From contig NC_088296.1 in NCBI RefSeq assembly GCF_032854445.1, positions 26,986,667 through 27,050,666 on the forward strand: a stretch of 64,000 nt of DNA, written 5' to 3'. Origin of the DNA: Liolophura sinensis. Its lineage: Eukaryota > Mollusca > Polyplacophora > Chitonida > Chitonidae. Below are positions 21,553 to 36,500 of this stretch, one piece after another. The translations under genes and the position numbers were made by a program. Under the pieces are notes generated by a model. The model saw only the letters and a program-made list of their open reading frames with translations, made no database searches and was not told the DNA's origin. Each line of letters starts with the position of its first letter. Position 1 is the stretch's first letter.

Positions 21553-24500
21553 CTGAAAACAAACATTTAATCATTTATCTGACGGCTGTTTACGCCAAAT
21601 TTAAGAAATCTTCACCTGATGCAAGATGGTTTGAACCCGTACTCATAGTACATATGCCCCCCTTTATGCCCCCCTTAACCCCCCCCCCCATTTACGCCCC
21701 CTTCACGCCACTGCCACCACACTAGACAGGCATGACATTTGGCACTTGTGCGAAACACGTAGGCCTGTTTAGATTTACTCGCATCACTGTAGTTCAATTA
21801 AATTAAAATGTTGAGGTCTGTTTTCAACGATTTCTAATTTTCTACTTGCCTCATAGGCAGGTAAATATCAAAAATTGTTGAAAATAGACCTAAACATTTA
21901 ATTTAATTGAATGAACATCACTGGTATCCTTGCCCAGAACTATCTGATCAGCATTCATCAATAAATTGGTTCCAGAGATTGGATAGAATCACCCTGTTCA
22001 TACATTACATGTACTTTAGGTAAAATCAATGCATGTCTATACAGTATCAATAGAACCAAGGTTGAGGTAGATTTTTCTGTTGCCTTAAATAGGTAATGTA
22101 TGATCAAGTAACCAATAGAGAGTGCGGAGGAATCTAAAATTTCTCTGTTCAAAACAAAACAAAACAAAATAATAACAATATCATATCATAAAAAATGAAG
22201 AGAAATCCAGCCAAACTGTTTCAATCTTCACTATCAGTATTACAATAAGGGCATATCAAGGGAAAACTTGCCAGGGAAGACAGTAACCAGTTATTTTACA
22301 TCAAAATCGGAGGCACACCAAGAGCAAGTAAGAAGATGGAGATATAATTCAACAAAAACACAATTAGAGAAATTAATCAGATAGTATGGCTAGTCAAATA
22401 TGGAAAATGCTACCATTTGTCTATTTACAGGCAAATTTACCATATAAACAATACAGCCAAACCAGCATGACCACATGATGAAGTCTACCTCTTCAAACAC
22501 GTCCTACACATTACAATTATTAGAGATTATTCATTGGTAACGAGTTTTTCTTGAGTATTTAGGGGTTCTATTTTTCAATACTACTAGTTTTTTGCAATCA
22601 GTATTTATATTACCATAAGCATATCCAAATGTCATTTTTATTCATTTTTTATTTATCCGACTGTTTGTTAAATCTTTACTCAACAATTTTCCATTTACAC
22701 ACTTGTCAAGGGCCTGACAGTTGCCACTTGCCAAGAGCCTGACAGTGGCCACTTGTCAAGGACCTGACAGTGGCCGCTTTCCAAGGGCCTGACAGTGGCC
22801 GCTTGTCAAGGGCCTGACTGGCCGCCTGTCAAGGGCCTGGCAGTGGCCACCTGTCAAGGGCCTGGCACTGGCCGCCTGTCAAGGGCCTGGCAGTGGCCAC
22901 CTGTCAAGGGCCTGGCAGTGGCCGTTTGTCAAGAGCCTGGCAATGGCTGCTTGTCAGCGCTTTATTAAACAAAACGACAACACCAGATTAAATGAATAAA
23001 TGCATCAATAAATGACGCCATACGAAGTTTAAAAAGCACAATTTTTGTTTCCGTAACATGGCATGAAAGAGATATGGCAGTTTAAAGGTAAGCAAAATCA
23101 CACATGCTGAGAAAGTTAAAAGCCATTTTGATTAAAGACGCATGAGTTATTTCTATAACCTGAGAACACACCTGTTTCAGCTAATACACACTGTACATGT
23201 AACACCCGACCCCATATGCCTTTTACAAAACTTATGTACCTGGGGTACGAGTGGCACGACATCATGTCTCTGATTGTTTTAAGATGGCACATCCCATGGC
23301 CTCATGAGAATTTCAGGCTAAACATTTTTAACCGAGTTAGATGTCAGATAAAAATCACTATAGCTGTTTAGGCCCTGTTCCAGCCCTCTTCCTCATAACT
23401 CAGGCTATGATTGTTTATTGTCTTTTCTGTTAGACCGTCTAAACCAGCCACTTTCCAATCAGCATCTTAAAAACAGATTATACTAACCTCAAACTCGAAA
23501 CCAAACTTAAGGATAATAGACCGGACTTCCTCGTAACTCAGTTCTATAGAGTGCTCATTTGGCACTTCTGCAAAATGGTACAACAGAGGACCTGGAGAGA
23601 AAACAGAAACTGTATTCAATTAAACCATCTGAGACATTGCTTTTCCTGTCTCCTGCCAACTCAACTTTACCCCCTGCTGCTTACATTTTAAAACCCAGGG
23701 GGCTTCCATGGCTCAGTTGGTTAGCACGCTAGCGCAGAGTGATGACTCAGGAGTCTCTCACCAATGCGGTCGCTGTGAGTTCAAGTTCAGCTCATACTGG
23801 CTTCCTCTTCTGCCATACATGGGAAGGTCTGCCAGCACCCTGTGGATGGTTGTGGGTTTCCCCTGAGCTGTGACTGGTTTTCTCCAACCATAATGCTGGC
23901 CTCTGCCTTGAAATATTCTTGAGTACGGTGTAAACCACCAATCAAATAAATTAATACACTTTAAAGCCACTTTCAGAATTATTTTGGTCATATGACAACG
24001 GCACCTTTTTATATAGGCTGGTCACATTGAACACATTTATATTTACAGGTATGGTGCTGATTCATTGAAACACTAGGTGAATGACACCAGACATGTCAGC
24101 AAACCTAGTGTACCTGGACACCAGATGTATACCCAGACACCAGATATGACACTTCACCCAGTCACAGCACACGGACACCTGACATGACACTACATGCAGT
24201 CACAGTATACTGACAACAGACACGACAACCTCCATCCTATCCATTCAGTCTGCACATAATACATACACCAGACATGACAGCCCATTCTGCCACAGTATAC
24301 TGACACCAGATATGACACCCCGTTCTGCTCCAGTAAACTGACACCAGATATGACAGCCCATTCTGCCATAGTATACTGACACCAGACATCACAGCCTATT
24401 CTGCCACAGTATACTGACACCAGACATGATACCCCATTCTGCCACAGTATACTGACACCACAAGACACCCCATTCTGCCACTGTATACTAACACCAAACA

Positions 24501-27500
24501 TGAAACCCCATTCTGCAACAGTATACCAACACCACATGACACCCAATTCTGCCACAGTATGCTGAAACCACATGACACCCCATTCTGCCACATTATACTG
24601 ATACCAGACATGACAGCCCATTCTGCCACAGTACACTGACACCAGACATGACAGCCCATTCTGCCACAGTATACTGACACCACACATGACACCCCACTCT
24701 GCCACAGTATACTGACACCACACATGACACCCCATTCTGCCACAGTATACTGACACCACACATGACACCCCATTCTGCAACAGTATACCGACACCACATG
24801 ACACCCCATTCTGCCACAGTATGCTGAAACCACATGACACCCCATTCTGCCACATTATACTGATACCAGACATGACAGCCCATTCTGCCACAGTACACTG
24901 ACACCAGACATGACAGCCCATTCTGCCACAGTATACTGACACCAGATATGACACCCCATTCTGCAACAGTATACCAACACCACACATGACACCCCATTCT
25001 GCCACAGTATACTGACACCACACGACACCCCATTCTGCCACAGTATACTGACACCACACATGACACCCCATTCTGCCTCAGTATAAGGCACCACATAACA
25101 CCCTGTTCTGCCCCAGTATACTGACACCACATAACACCCTATTCTGACAGAGTATACTGACACCACATAACACCCCATTCTGACACAGTATACTGACACC
25201 CCATAACACCCCATTCTGACACAGTATACTGACACTAGACATGACACCCCATTCTGCCACTGTATACTGACACCAGACATGACAGCCTTTCTGCCACAGT
25301 ATACTGGCACCACATATTACACACCATTCTGCCACAGTATACTGACACCACATATTACACACCATTCTGCCACAGTATACTGACACCACATATGACACCC
25401 CATTCTGCCACAGTATACTGACACCACATATTACACACCATTCTGCCACAGTATACTGACACCACATATGACACCCCATTCTGCCACAGTATACTGACAT
25501 CACACATGACACCCTTTCTGCCACAGTATACTGACACCAGACATGACACCTCAGTCTGCCACAGTATACTGACACCACATGACACCCCGTTCTGCCACTG
25601 TATACTGACACCAGATATGACACCCCATTCTGCCACAGTATACACACCAGACACCAGTGCATGTAGGTACCATTTTGTAGTCACATAATACACCTGTAGG
25701 GATGATTTTGAAGTCATACAATGAACATGTAGGTATGATTTTCTTTGGCTTAGTGAGGTCTTACTCGGCTCTGTAGTTCACATGCAACTTTCAACATATC
25801 CTCAGCATCGTTCACACTAACATGGAGTAGCAATGTACGTTAGTCGTTGAGGGCTATCTATGCATACTCACCCATATTTACCCAGTATCCACCAGGCTTT
25901 AGAATCTTCCATATTGTTTCTATGTATGATATAATGTTGTGAGCTGTGTCGATGAAAAACACAGTGGCAACACAGTGCCAAGATTCTGAAAATACAGACA
26001 GAAAAATAGGTGGCAGATGAAGTCAGCAAAACCAAGTGGCCACACACTGCCAGGATTCTGAAAAATACGGGCGGAAGAATACAGGGAAGGCGTACAGTAG
26101 TTAGGCCCAAATCTTCACTTGGTCTACCCGGTCCACTCATTCACTCAATATGGTTCATTCGTTCACCAGTAGCTGGTTCATTCGTTCACCAGTAGCTGGT
26201 TCATTCAATCACCAGTAGCTGGTTCATTCAATCACTCAATATGGTTCATTCGTTCACCAGTAGCTGGTTCATTCGTTCACCAGTAGCTGGTTCATTCAAT
26301 CACCAGTAGCTGGTTCATTCAATCACCAGTAGCTGGTTCATTCATTCACTCATAGCTGGTTCATTCATTCACTCATAGCTGGTTCATTCATTCACTCGTA
26401 GCTGGTTCATTCATTCACTCGTAGCTGGTTCATTCAATCACCAGTAGCTGGTTCATTCATTCACTCGTAGCTGGTTCATTCATTCACTCGTAGCTGGTTC
26501 ATTCAATCACCCGTAGCTGGTTCATTCATTCACTCGTAGCTGGCTCATTCATCATTCACCAGTAGCTGGTTCATTCATTCACCGTAGCTGGTTCATTCAC
26601 TCTATATGGTTCATTCATTCACTCGTAGCTGGTTCATTCAATCACCAGTAGCTGGTTCATTCATTCACCAGTAGCTCGTTCATTCATTCACCAGTAGCTT
26701 GTTCATTCAAACACCAGTAGCTGGTTCATTAATTCACTCGTAGCTGGTTCATTCATTCACTCGTAGCTGGTTCATTCAATCACCAGTAGCTGGTTCATTC
26801 ATTCACCAGTAGCTGGTTCATTCATTCACCCGTAGCTGGTTCATTCAATCACCAGTAGCTGGTTCATTCATTCACCAGTAGCTGGTTCATTCATTCATTC
26901 AATCACTAGTAGCTGGTTCATTAATTCACTTGTAGCTGGTTCATTCATTCACCAGTAGCTGGTTCATTCATTCACCAATAGCTGGTTCATTCATTCACTC
27001 CATATGGTTCATTCATTCACCAGTAGCTGGTTCATTCATTCACCAGTAGCTGGTTCATTCATTCACCAATAGCTGGTTCATTCATTCACCAGTAGCTGGT
27101 TCATTCATTCACTCTATATGGTTCATTCATTCACCAGTAGCTGGTTCATTTATTCACTCTATATAGCTCATTCATTCACCAGTAGCTGGTTCATTCATTC
27201 ACTCTATATGGTTCATTCATTCACCAGTAGCTGGTTCATTCATTCACCCTATATGGTTCATTCGTTCACCAGTAGCTGGTTCATTAGTTGACTGTATGTA
27301 GTTCTTTTGTTCTCTGTACATGCACCTGGTTTATTCAATCACCATGTTTGATTTCATTGTTCTTATCCATACAATCTTTGTTCACCTTTTCTGGTTCATT
27401 CCTTCACCTGATCTGGTTCATTTGTTTACAAAACCTGGTTCATTCCTTCACATGACCTGGTTCATTCCATCACCGGACCTGGTTCATTCCTTCACCATAC

Positions 27501-30500
27501 CTAGTTCATTTATTCACCATACCTGGTTCATTTGTTCACCATACCTAGTTCATTTATTCACCATACCTGGTTGATTTGTTCACCATACCTAGTTCATTTA
27601 TTCACCATACCTGGCTCTGTGTAGACATCGAGAAAGTCCCCAGCAGCCATGGAAAAGTTTGCGCTGGCAGGGAGATCTGCAGGGTTCACGTCGGGGAAGG
27701 TCACAGCCTCGATCTGGTGACTAAACGACCTCAAGTTGATCCAGCTATGAACCCAGGGATACAGCGTGAACGCATTGACTTCTCGGCATCTGAAAATGCG
27801 CATACCAAGTTTGAAAAAATGCATGTTTCAAATGATTTATTTATTTATTTATTGGTGGTTGTTTATTTGATGAGCTGGACTTGAACCCACACCGACCGCA
27901 TTGGTGAGAGGCTGCTGGGTCATTGCCCCGTGCTTGCGTGCAAGCCACCTCAACTATGGAGGCCCCTGCTCCAAATGAAGATGTACAGTGTGAAATGACT
28001 GACATACACCTGTGTGTAAGATATTTAAACTAATACGTATTCAGATACAATCGTTTCAACGCCATACAATCGTTTCAACGCAATACAATCAACTGTTTTA
28101 ATGCCATACAATCAATTGTTTCAATGCCATACAATCATTTGTTTCAATGCCACACAATCACTTGTTTCAACACCATACAATCAATTGTTTCAACACCATA
28201 CAATCAATTGTTTCAACGCGATACAATCAATTGTTTCAATGCCACACAATTATTTGTTTCAACGCGATACAATCAATTGTTTCAACGCGATACAATCCAT
28301 TGTTTCAACGCTACACAATTGTTTCAATGCCACACAACTGTTTCAACGCCACACAATTGTTTCAATGCCATACAACTGTTTCAACGCCACCCCAATGTTT
28401 CAACGCCACACAACTGTTTCAACGCCATACAAAAATCGTTGAACAGGCGTGAGATTGACTGGTAAAATAAAAAGGTCTAAACATGACAGGCGCTTATGTC
28501 TGACCCCGAGAGCCTTAAGTGGTCGAGTGGTACCCCTTTCTGTCGCAAAATTTTTTTTTTTAAATTATAGTTAAATTTGGTGCTCAAAGAGGATAGGAAA
28601 ATATAATTTTACTGAATCTCACTTGATTATTCAATACATAAAACAAATCAGTTTTTCTACAACAATTTTGACACTGCTATCAAATAGCCTTCACATCCTG
28701 CTTTCCCCTTTCCCCGATCAACAGACATGATAAATGCCAAAACTTTCTAACTAATTACCTGAAAAGTAAATAAATGTTGCTAAGACGCATAAATGAATTT
28801 CTCCAGTGTTCATTAGTTTTTACTAAAGAATCCCAGAATGTGACAAAAAACTCATCAACCAACCTGATGGACATGAAATCAGCTGTTTGTAATTGTAACA
28901 AAATTTCATACTGGTTTAGAATTACCACAGAACAATGTAAAAATCTCACTCCCTTGATCGCTCTCATCATTACATGAATGACACTGTTGTACCGTCTTGT
29001 AAATCGATACAAGTTAATCCACTAAAGGGGAACAACTTTGCAAAACCTCTCCAGCAAGGAAACATTGTCTGCATCTGGTGTAATAATAGCATACTGGTAT
29101 AACTTCACACCACCAGCAACCAGTAAACCAATAGGGCTGTTCCAGGTGACAAATCCCAAAGCCAAATCCCTATCCCGCATGTGACGCCTCTGATATGCCC
29201 GTCTTATCCGTGCACGACATACCGGCACCAAAGACCCACAAGCAGTGAGAGCAAGTGAATCATCTCGAATGAAAGCCTCTATTTATGTATCTGATTGGTG
29301 CTTTATGCTGTACACAAGTGTGATTCACTTATACGATGGCAGCCAGCATTACGGTGGGAGGAAACCAACCAAAGCCGGGAAAAACCCACGACCATCCGCA
29401 GGTTGCTGGCAGACCTTCTTACTTTTGGCCAAAGGATTGGTGCTTTAGGCTGTACACAAAAGTGTAATTCATTTATACGGCGGCAGCCAGCATTATGGTG
29501 GGAGGAAACCAAGCAGTAAGCCTCAACCATCCGCAGGTTGTGGCCACACTTAAAACTGCTGACCAACTGACGCCTGGAAATTGTACCAAAGTTCCAACTA
29601 AAATGTATGTACCTGTACAATGGAAGATGGAAGTAGGTGTACATGTCACTGATATTTACATCTCCAAGTGTTAGAACATGAGAGTGTACTTAAAATACAG
29701 GTGTACATGGGGAGGTGTACATGGGAAGGTGTACATGGGGAGGTACACATAGGACATGATGGACGGCGTTGACCAAGGAGCTTATAAATTATTACTTTTC
29801 GTGCTAAAGCTTACATTTATTCTGTAGAATATCATCATTTATCCTGTAGAATATCATCATTTATCCTGTAGAATGTCATCATTTATCACGTAGAATGTCA
29901 TCATTTATCACGTAGAATGTCATCATTTATCCTGTAGAATGTCATCATTTATCACGTAGAATATCATCATTTATCCTGTAGAATGTCATCATTTATCCTG
30001 TAGAATGTCATCATTTATCACGTAGAATGTCATCATTTATCACGTAGAATGTCATCATTTATCACGTAGAATGTCATCATTTATCCTTCAAAGCCACTCT
30101 GAATAAAACCCTTTCTATTAAGATGAGTAGAACCCTCACAATGAGACAAAGTTTAGTATATTTACAGTCCTGGACAACAATTTTAGGTCAAATTCAGTGA
30201 CTGTAAATCTTTTGAACCAGTACAGCACTGCTTTTAGTGGAATTTATGCATACAATTATGAAATTGACACTAATAACTATTAGTTTGTGTCAGTAAAGAT
30301 GCAAGCCTCATAAAACTGTGGAGATTATTTCTCTACGTACTCTACGGAATTCACTCCGAATGTTCACTCGAAGTACTGGCTGTAGAGGCTGTTGACAAGG
30401 GGAAGAATAAGAATAGGTTAACACAATGTACTGTATAATACGCTCAAATCTCAAACTCACTTGTTCAACACGAAATTGGACCCGAATAGCATGAACAAAC

Positions 30501-33500
30501 TCCACTCATTGCCCTGGCAGCAATATCCTTGTTTTGCCAGCTCGAAAGCGAGCCTCCCCAGGCCAGCTCCCGGCACTAAAACGTAAACGGTCGAAGGGTC
30601 ACTGCAGGTGGGGAAGAACAAATTCTAGTAAGGGAATAAAATGGCATAATGTGACACCCATTATACTGGGGACTGGGACTGGGTACTGCAATTTAATGAC
30701 AAAACGCAATGATTTTAAAAGGGAATAAAAAGGCATATTGTGATGTTAATGTATGGGAATACAATCATAAAATGCGACCCTTTTAACGGGGAATAAAATG
30801 ACAGAATGCTACAATGTGGTGAGTGAAAGGAATAATAAAAAGAAATGTGACAAACTAGCATAAAGGAAGGTGACAAACTAGCATAGATGAAGGTGACAGA
30901 CTAGTATAAAGAAAGGTGACAGACTAGTATAAAGGCACATGACAAATTAGTATAAAGGCATGCGACAGGCTAGTGTAAAGGAAGGTGACAGACGAGTATA
31001 AAGGAATGTCACAAACTAGTATAAAGGAATGTGACAAGCCAGCATAAAAGAATATGACAGGCTAATATAAAAGAATGTGACAGACTAGTATAAAATAAAA
31101 TGGCAATGTATGACATTCTGGGAGTGACAGTCAAACTGCTGTATTTATTTATTTCTTTATTTGATTGGTGGTTTTACTCAAGAATACATGTACTTTAGTT
31201 ATATGCATTGTCATTATGATCATAGAAAGCCACGCAGAGCCCTGGGTAACCCATGAGAGGAGCGGCCACATGAGAGGAGCGGCCACAGGAGAGAAGCGGC
31301 CACAGGAGAGGAGCGGCCACAGAAGAGGAGCGGCAACAGGAGAGAAGCAGTCACAGGAGAGGAGCGGCCACAGGAGAGGAAGCCAGCATGGGATTAACTT
31401 GAACCCACAATGACAGAATGGTGAGAGGATCCTGAGACATGGTGCTGCGATAGCACAAAGGCTTACCAGTGAAAACCAGAGTCAAGGAGTAATAGGATGG
31501 CATGCTGCTCTCAAATAGTTCAGGAATAGGTAAAGTGAAAGGAATAAGTGAATGGAAAATGCTACTAAGGGAATCAAATGAGACATCTCACTAATCTAAT
31601 GAAGAAGATGACGAAATGACAAGGGAGTCACATCAGACAGTGTGTGATGTTGTCAGAGAATAGCCTTAGCACAATCAATCACAATCAAAAGTAAAAATTA
31701 AATGACAGATTCAACTACAAAAGTGTTAATTCATAAACAAGGAGAGGACTAGTATAAAAAACAAGCTTTCTAACCAAGCTATTCCTTAAGTAAGTTAGGG
31801 GAGGAGAGAATGACAAACATATATTTGATTGGTTCATAGTAAAGAGTTTGTTCTCTTAATATTCTGGTTCCAGAGCCAGTTATCTCCCCTGAATGTGGTC
31901 CAGCAAAATCCTCTGCAAATGCCTGAGACATATGTACATAAAAATTTCGGGGGAAGGAAATAATGGCATTTAGCAGAAACTGTAAACATTAATGAGTTGA
32001 ATGCAGTACGGTTGATGAACATTATACAGATGCATCTTACTGAAACCAGGCATCTGAAATATTCATCATTTACCTCTCCTCCACACAACACTACAGCACT
32101 ACTCACACACATTAACACATCCACAATCATCAGCCCCATCAAAATCATCAGCCCCACAACCCAATCATCACCCCTACCCCCACCTCCCAATTATCAGCCC
32201 CCTCCTCATCCCATCAATCATCAGCCCTGCTCCCCAATTATTAGTCCCATCCCCCAATCACCAGCAAAGGTCTCCCAATAATCAGCCCCCCACCCTAATC
32301 ATCAGCATCATCCCCAATAACTATCCCCATCCTCCAATCATCAGCCCAGCCACCCATACCTCAGTCCTTCTCTCCAATCATCAGCCCAGTCACCCATACC
32401 TCAGTCCCTCTCTCCAATCATCAGCCCAGTCACCCATACCTCAGTCCCTCTCTCCAATCATCAGCCCAGTCACCCATACCTCAGTCCCTCTCTCCAATCA
32501 TCAGCCCAGTCACCCATACCTCAGTCCCTCTCTACAATCATCAGCCCAGTCACCCATACCTCAGTCCCTCTCTCCAATCATCAGCCCAGTCACCCATACC
32601 TAGGTCCCTCTCCCCAATCATCAGCCCAGTCATCCATACCTCAGTCCCTCTCTCCAATCATCAGCCCAGCCACCCATACCTCAGTCCCTCTCTCCAATCA
32701 TCAGCCCAGCCACCCATACCTCAGTCCCTCTCTCCAATCATCAGCCCAGCCACCCATACCTCAGTCCCTCTCTCCAATCATCAGCCCAGCCACCCATACC
32801 TCAGTCCCTCTCCCCAATCATCAGCCCAGCCACCCATACCTCAGTCCCTCTCTCCAATCATCAGCCCAGCCACCCATACCTCAGTCCCTCTCTCCAATCA
32901 TCAGCCCAGCCACACATACCTCAGTCCCTCTCTCCAATCATCAGCCCAGCCACCCACACCTCAGTCCCTCTCTCCAATCATCAGCCTAGTCACCCATACC
33001 TCAGTCCCTCTCTCCAATCATCAGCCAAGCCATCCATACCTCAGTCCTTCTCTCCAATCACCAGCCCAGTCACCAACACCTCAGTTCCTCTCCCCAATCA
33101 TCATCCCAGTCGCCCATACCTCAGTCCCTCTCTCCAATCATCAGCCCAGCCACCCACACCTCAGTCCCTCTCTCCAATCATCAGCCTAGCCACCCATACC
33201 TCAGTCCCTCTCTCCAATCATCAGCCCAGTCGCCCATACCTCAGTCCCTCTCTCCAATCATCAGCCCAGCCACCCACACCTCAGTCCCTCTCTCCAATCA
33301 TCAGCCCAGCCACCCACACCTCAGTCCCTCTCTCCAATCATCAGCCCAGCCACCCACACCTCAGTCCCTCTCTCCAATCATCAGCCCAGCCACCCACACC
33401 TCAGTCCCTCTCTCCAATCATCAGCCCAGCCACCCATACCTCAGTCCCTCTCTTCAATCATCAGCCCAGCCACCCACACCTCAGTCCCTCTCTCCAATCA

Positions 33501-36500
33501 TCAGCCCAGCCACACATACCTCAGTCCCTCTCTCCAATCATCAGCCCAGTCACCCATACCTCAGTCCCTCTCTCCAATCATCAGTCTAGTCACCCATACC
33601 TCAGTCCCTCTCTCCAATCATCAGCCCAGTCACCCATACCTCAGTCCCTCTCTCCAATCATCAGCCCAGTCACCCATACCTCAGTCCCTCTCTCCAACCA
33701 TCAGCCCAGCCACCCATACCTCAGTCCCTCTCTCCAATCATCAGCCCATTCACCCATACCTCAGTCCCTCTCTCCAATCATCAGCCTAGTCACCCATACC
33801 TCAGTCCCTCTCTCCAATCATCAGCCCAGTCACCCATACCTCAGTCCCTCTCTCCAATCATCAGCCCAGTCACCCATACCTCAGTCCCTCTCTCCAATCA
33901 TCAGCCCAGTCACACATACCTCAGTCCCTCTCTTCAATCATCAGCCCAGTCACCCACACCTCAGTCCCTCTCTACAATCATCAGCCCAGCCACCCATACC
34001 TCAGTCCCTCTCTCCAATCATCAGCCCAGTCACCCATACCTCAGTCCCTCTCTTCAATCATTAGCCCAGTCACCCATACCTCAGTCCCTCTCTTCAATCA
34101 TCAGCCCAGTCACCCACACCTCAGTCCCTCTCTCCAATCATCAGCCTAGTCACCCATACCTCAGTCCCTCTCTCCAATCATAAGCCCAGTCACACATACC
34201 TCAGTCCCTCTCTTCAATCATCAGCCCAGTCACCCACACCTCAGTCCCTCTCTTCAATCATTAGCCCAGTCACCCACACCTCAGTCCCTCTCTTCAATCA
34301 TTAGCCCAGTCACCCATACCTCAGTCCCTCTCTTCAATCATTAGCCCAGTCACCCATACCTCAGTCCCTCTCTTCAATCATCAGCCCAGTCACCCACACC
34401 TCAGTCCCTCTCTCCAATCATCAGCCTAGTCACCCATACCTCAGTCCCTCTCTCCAATCATCAGCCCAGTCACACATACCTCAGTCCCTCTCTTCAATCA
34501 TCAGCCCAGTCACACATACCTCAGTCCCTCTCTCCAATCATCAGCCCAGTCACCCACACCTCAGTCCCCCTCTCCAATCATCAGCCCAGTCACCCATACC
34601 TCAGTCCCTCTCTCCAATCATCAGCCCAGTCACCCATACCTCAGTCCCTCTCTCCAATCATTAGCCCAGTCATCCCTACCTCAGTCCCTCTCTCCAATCA
34701 TCAGCCCAGCCACCCATACCTCAGTCCCTCTCTCCAATCATCAGCCCAGTCACCCATACCTCAGTCCCTCTCTTCAATCATTAGCCCATTCACCAACACC
34801 TCAGTCCCTCTCTCCAACCATCAGCCCAGTCACCCATACCTCAGTCCCTCTCTTCAATCATTAGCCCATTCACCAACACCTCAGTCCCTCTCTCCAACCA
34901 TCAGCCCAGTCACCCATACCTCAGTCCCTCTCTTCAATCATTAGCCCATTCACCAACACCTCAGTCCCTCTCTCCAATCATCAGCCTAGTCACCCATACC
35001 TCAGTCCCTCTCTCCAATCATCAGCCCATTCACCCATACCTCAGTCCCTCTCTCCAATCATCAGCCCAGTCACCCATACCTCAGTCCCTCTCTCCAATCA
35101 TCAGCCCAGTCACCCATACCTCAGTCCCTCTCTCCAATCATCAGCCCAGCCACCCATACCTCAGTCCCTCTCTCCAATCATCAGCCCAGTCACCCATACC
35201 TCAGTCCCTCTCTCCAACCATCAGCCCAGTCACCCATACCTCAGTCCCTCTCTTCAATCATTAGCCCATTCACCAACACCTCAGTCCCTCTCTCCAACCA
35301 TCAGCCCAGTCACCCATACCTCAGTCCCTCTCTCCAATCATCAGTCTAGTCACCCATACCTCAGTCCCTCTCTCCAATCATCAGCCCAGTCACCCATACC
35401 TCAGTCCCTCTCTCCAATCATCAGCCCAGCCACCCATACCTCAGTCCCTCTCTCCAATCATCAGCCCAGTCACCCACACCTCAGTCCCTCTCTCCAATCA
35501 TCAGCCCAGTCACCCATACCTCAGTCCCTCTCTCCAATCATCAGCCCAGTCACCCACACCTCAGTCCCTCTCTCCAATCATCAGCCCAGCCACCCATACC
35601 TCAGTCCCTCTCTCCAACCATCAGCCCAGCCACCCACACCTCAGTCCCTCTCTTCAATCATCAGCCCAGTCACCCATACCTCAGTCCTTCTCTCCAATCA
35701 TCAGCCCAGTCACACATACCTCAGTCCCTCTCTCCAATCATCAGCCCAGTCACCCACACCTCAGTCCCTCTCTCCAATCATCAGCCCAGTCACCCACACC
35801 TCAGTTCCTCTCTACAATCATCAGCCCAGCCACCCATACCTCAGTCCCTCTCTCCAATCATCAGCCCAGTCACCCATACCTCAGTCCCTCTCTTCAATCA
35901 TTAGCCCAGTCACCCATACCTCAGTCCCTCTCTTCAATCATCAGCCCAGTCACCCACACCTCAGTCCCTCTCTCCAATCATCAGCCTAGTCACCCATACC
36001 TCAGTCCCTCTCTCCAATCATTAGCCCAGCCACCCATACCTCAGTCCCTCTCTCCAATCATTAGCCCATTCACCCACACCTCAGTCCCTCTCTCCAATCA
36101 TCAGCCCAGCCACCCATACCTCAGTCCCTCTCTTCAATCATCAGCCCAGTCACCCATACCTCAGTCCCTCTCTTCAATCATCAGCCCAGTCACCCACACC
36201 TCAGTCCCTCTCTCCAATCATCAGCCTAGTCACCCATACCTCAGTCCCTCTCTCCAATCATCAGCCCAGTCACCCATACCTCAGTCCCTCTCTCCAATCA
36301 TCAGCCCAGTCACCCATACCTCAGTCCCTCTCTCCAATCATCAGCCCAGTCACACATACCTCAGTCCCTCTCTTCAATCATCAGCCCAGTCACCCACACC
36401 TCAGTCCCTCTCTACAATCATCAGCCCAGCCACCCATACCTCAGTCCCTCTCTCCAATCATCAGCCCAGTCACCCATACCTCAGTCCCTCTCTTCAATCA

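Noticed and set aside
24190-25662. Long overlapping minus-strand ORFs in the second block
   Set aside because: Same array artefact as 2788-4005; several frames are open over the same bases.
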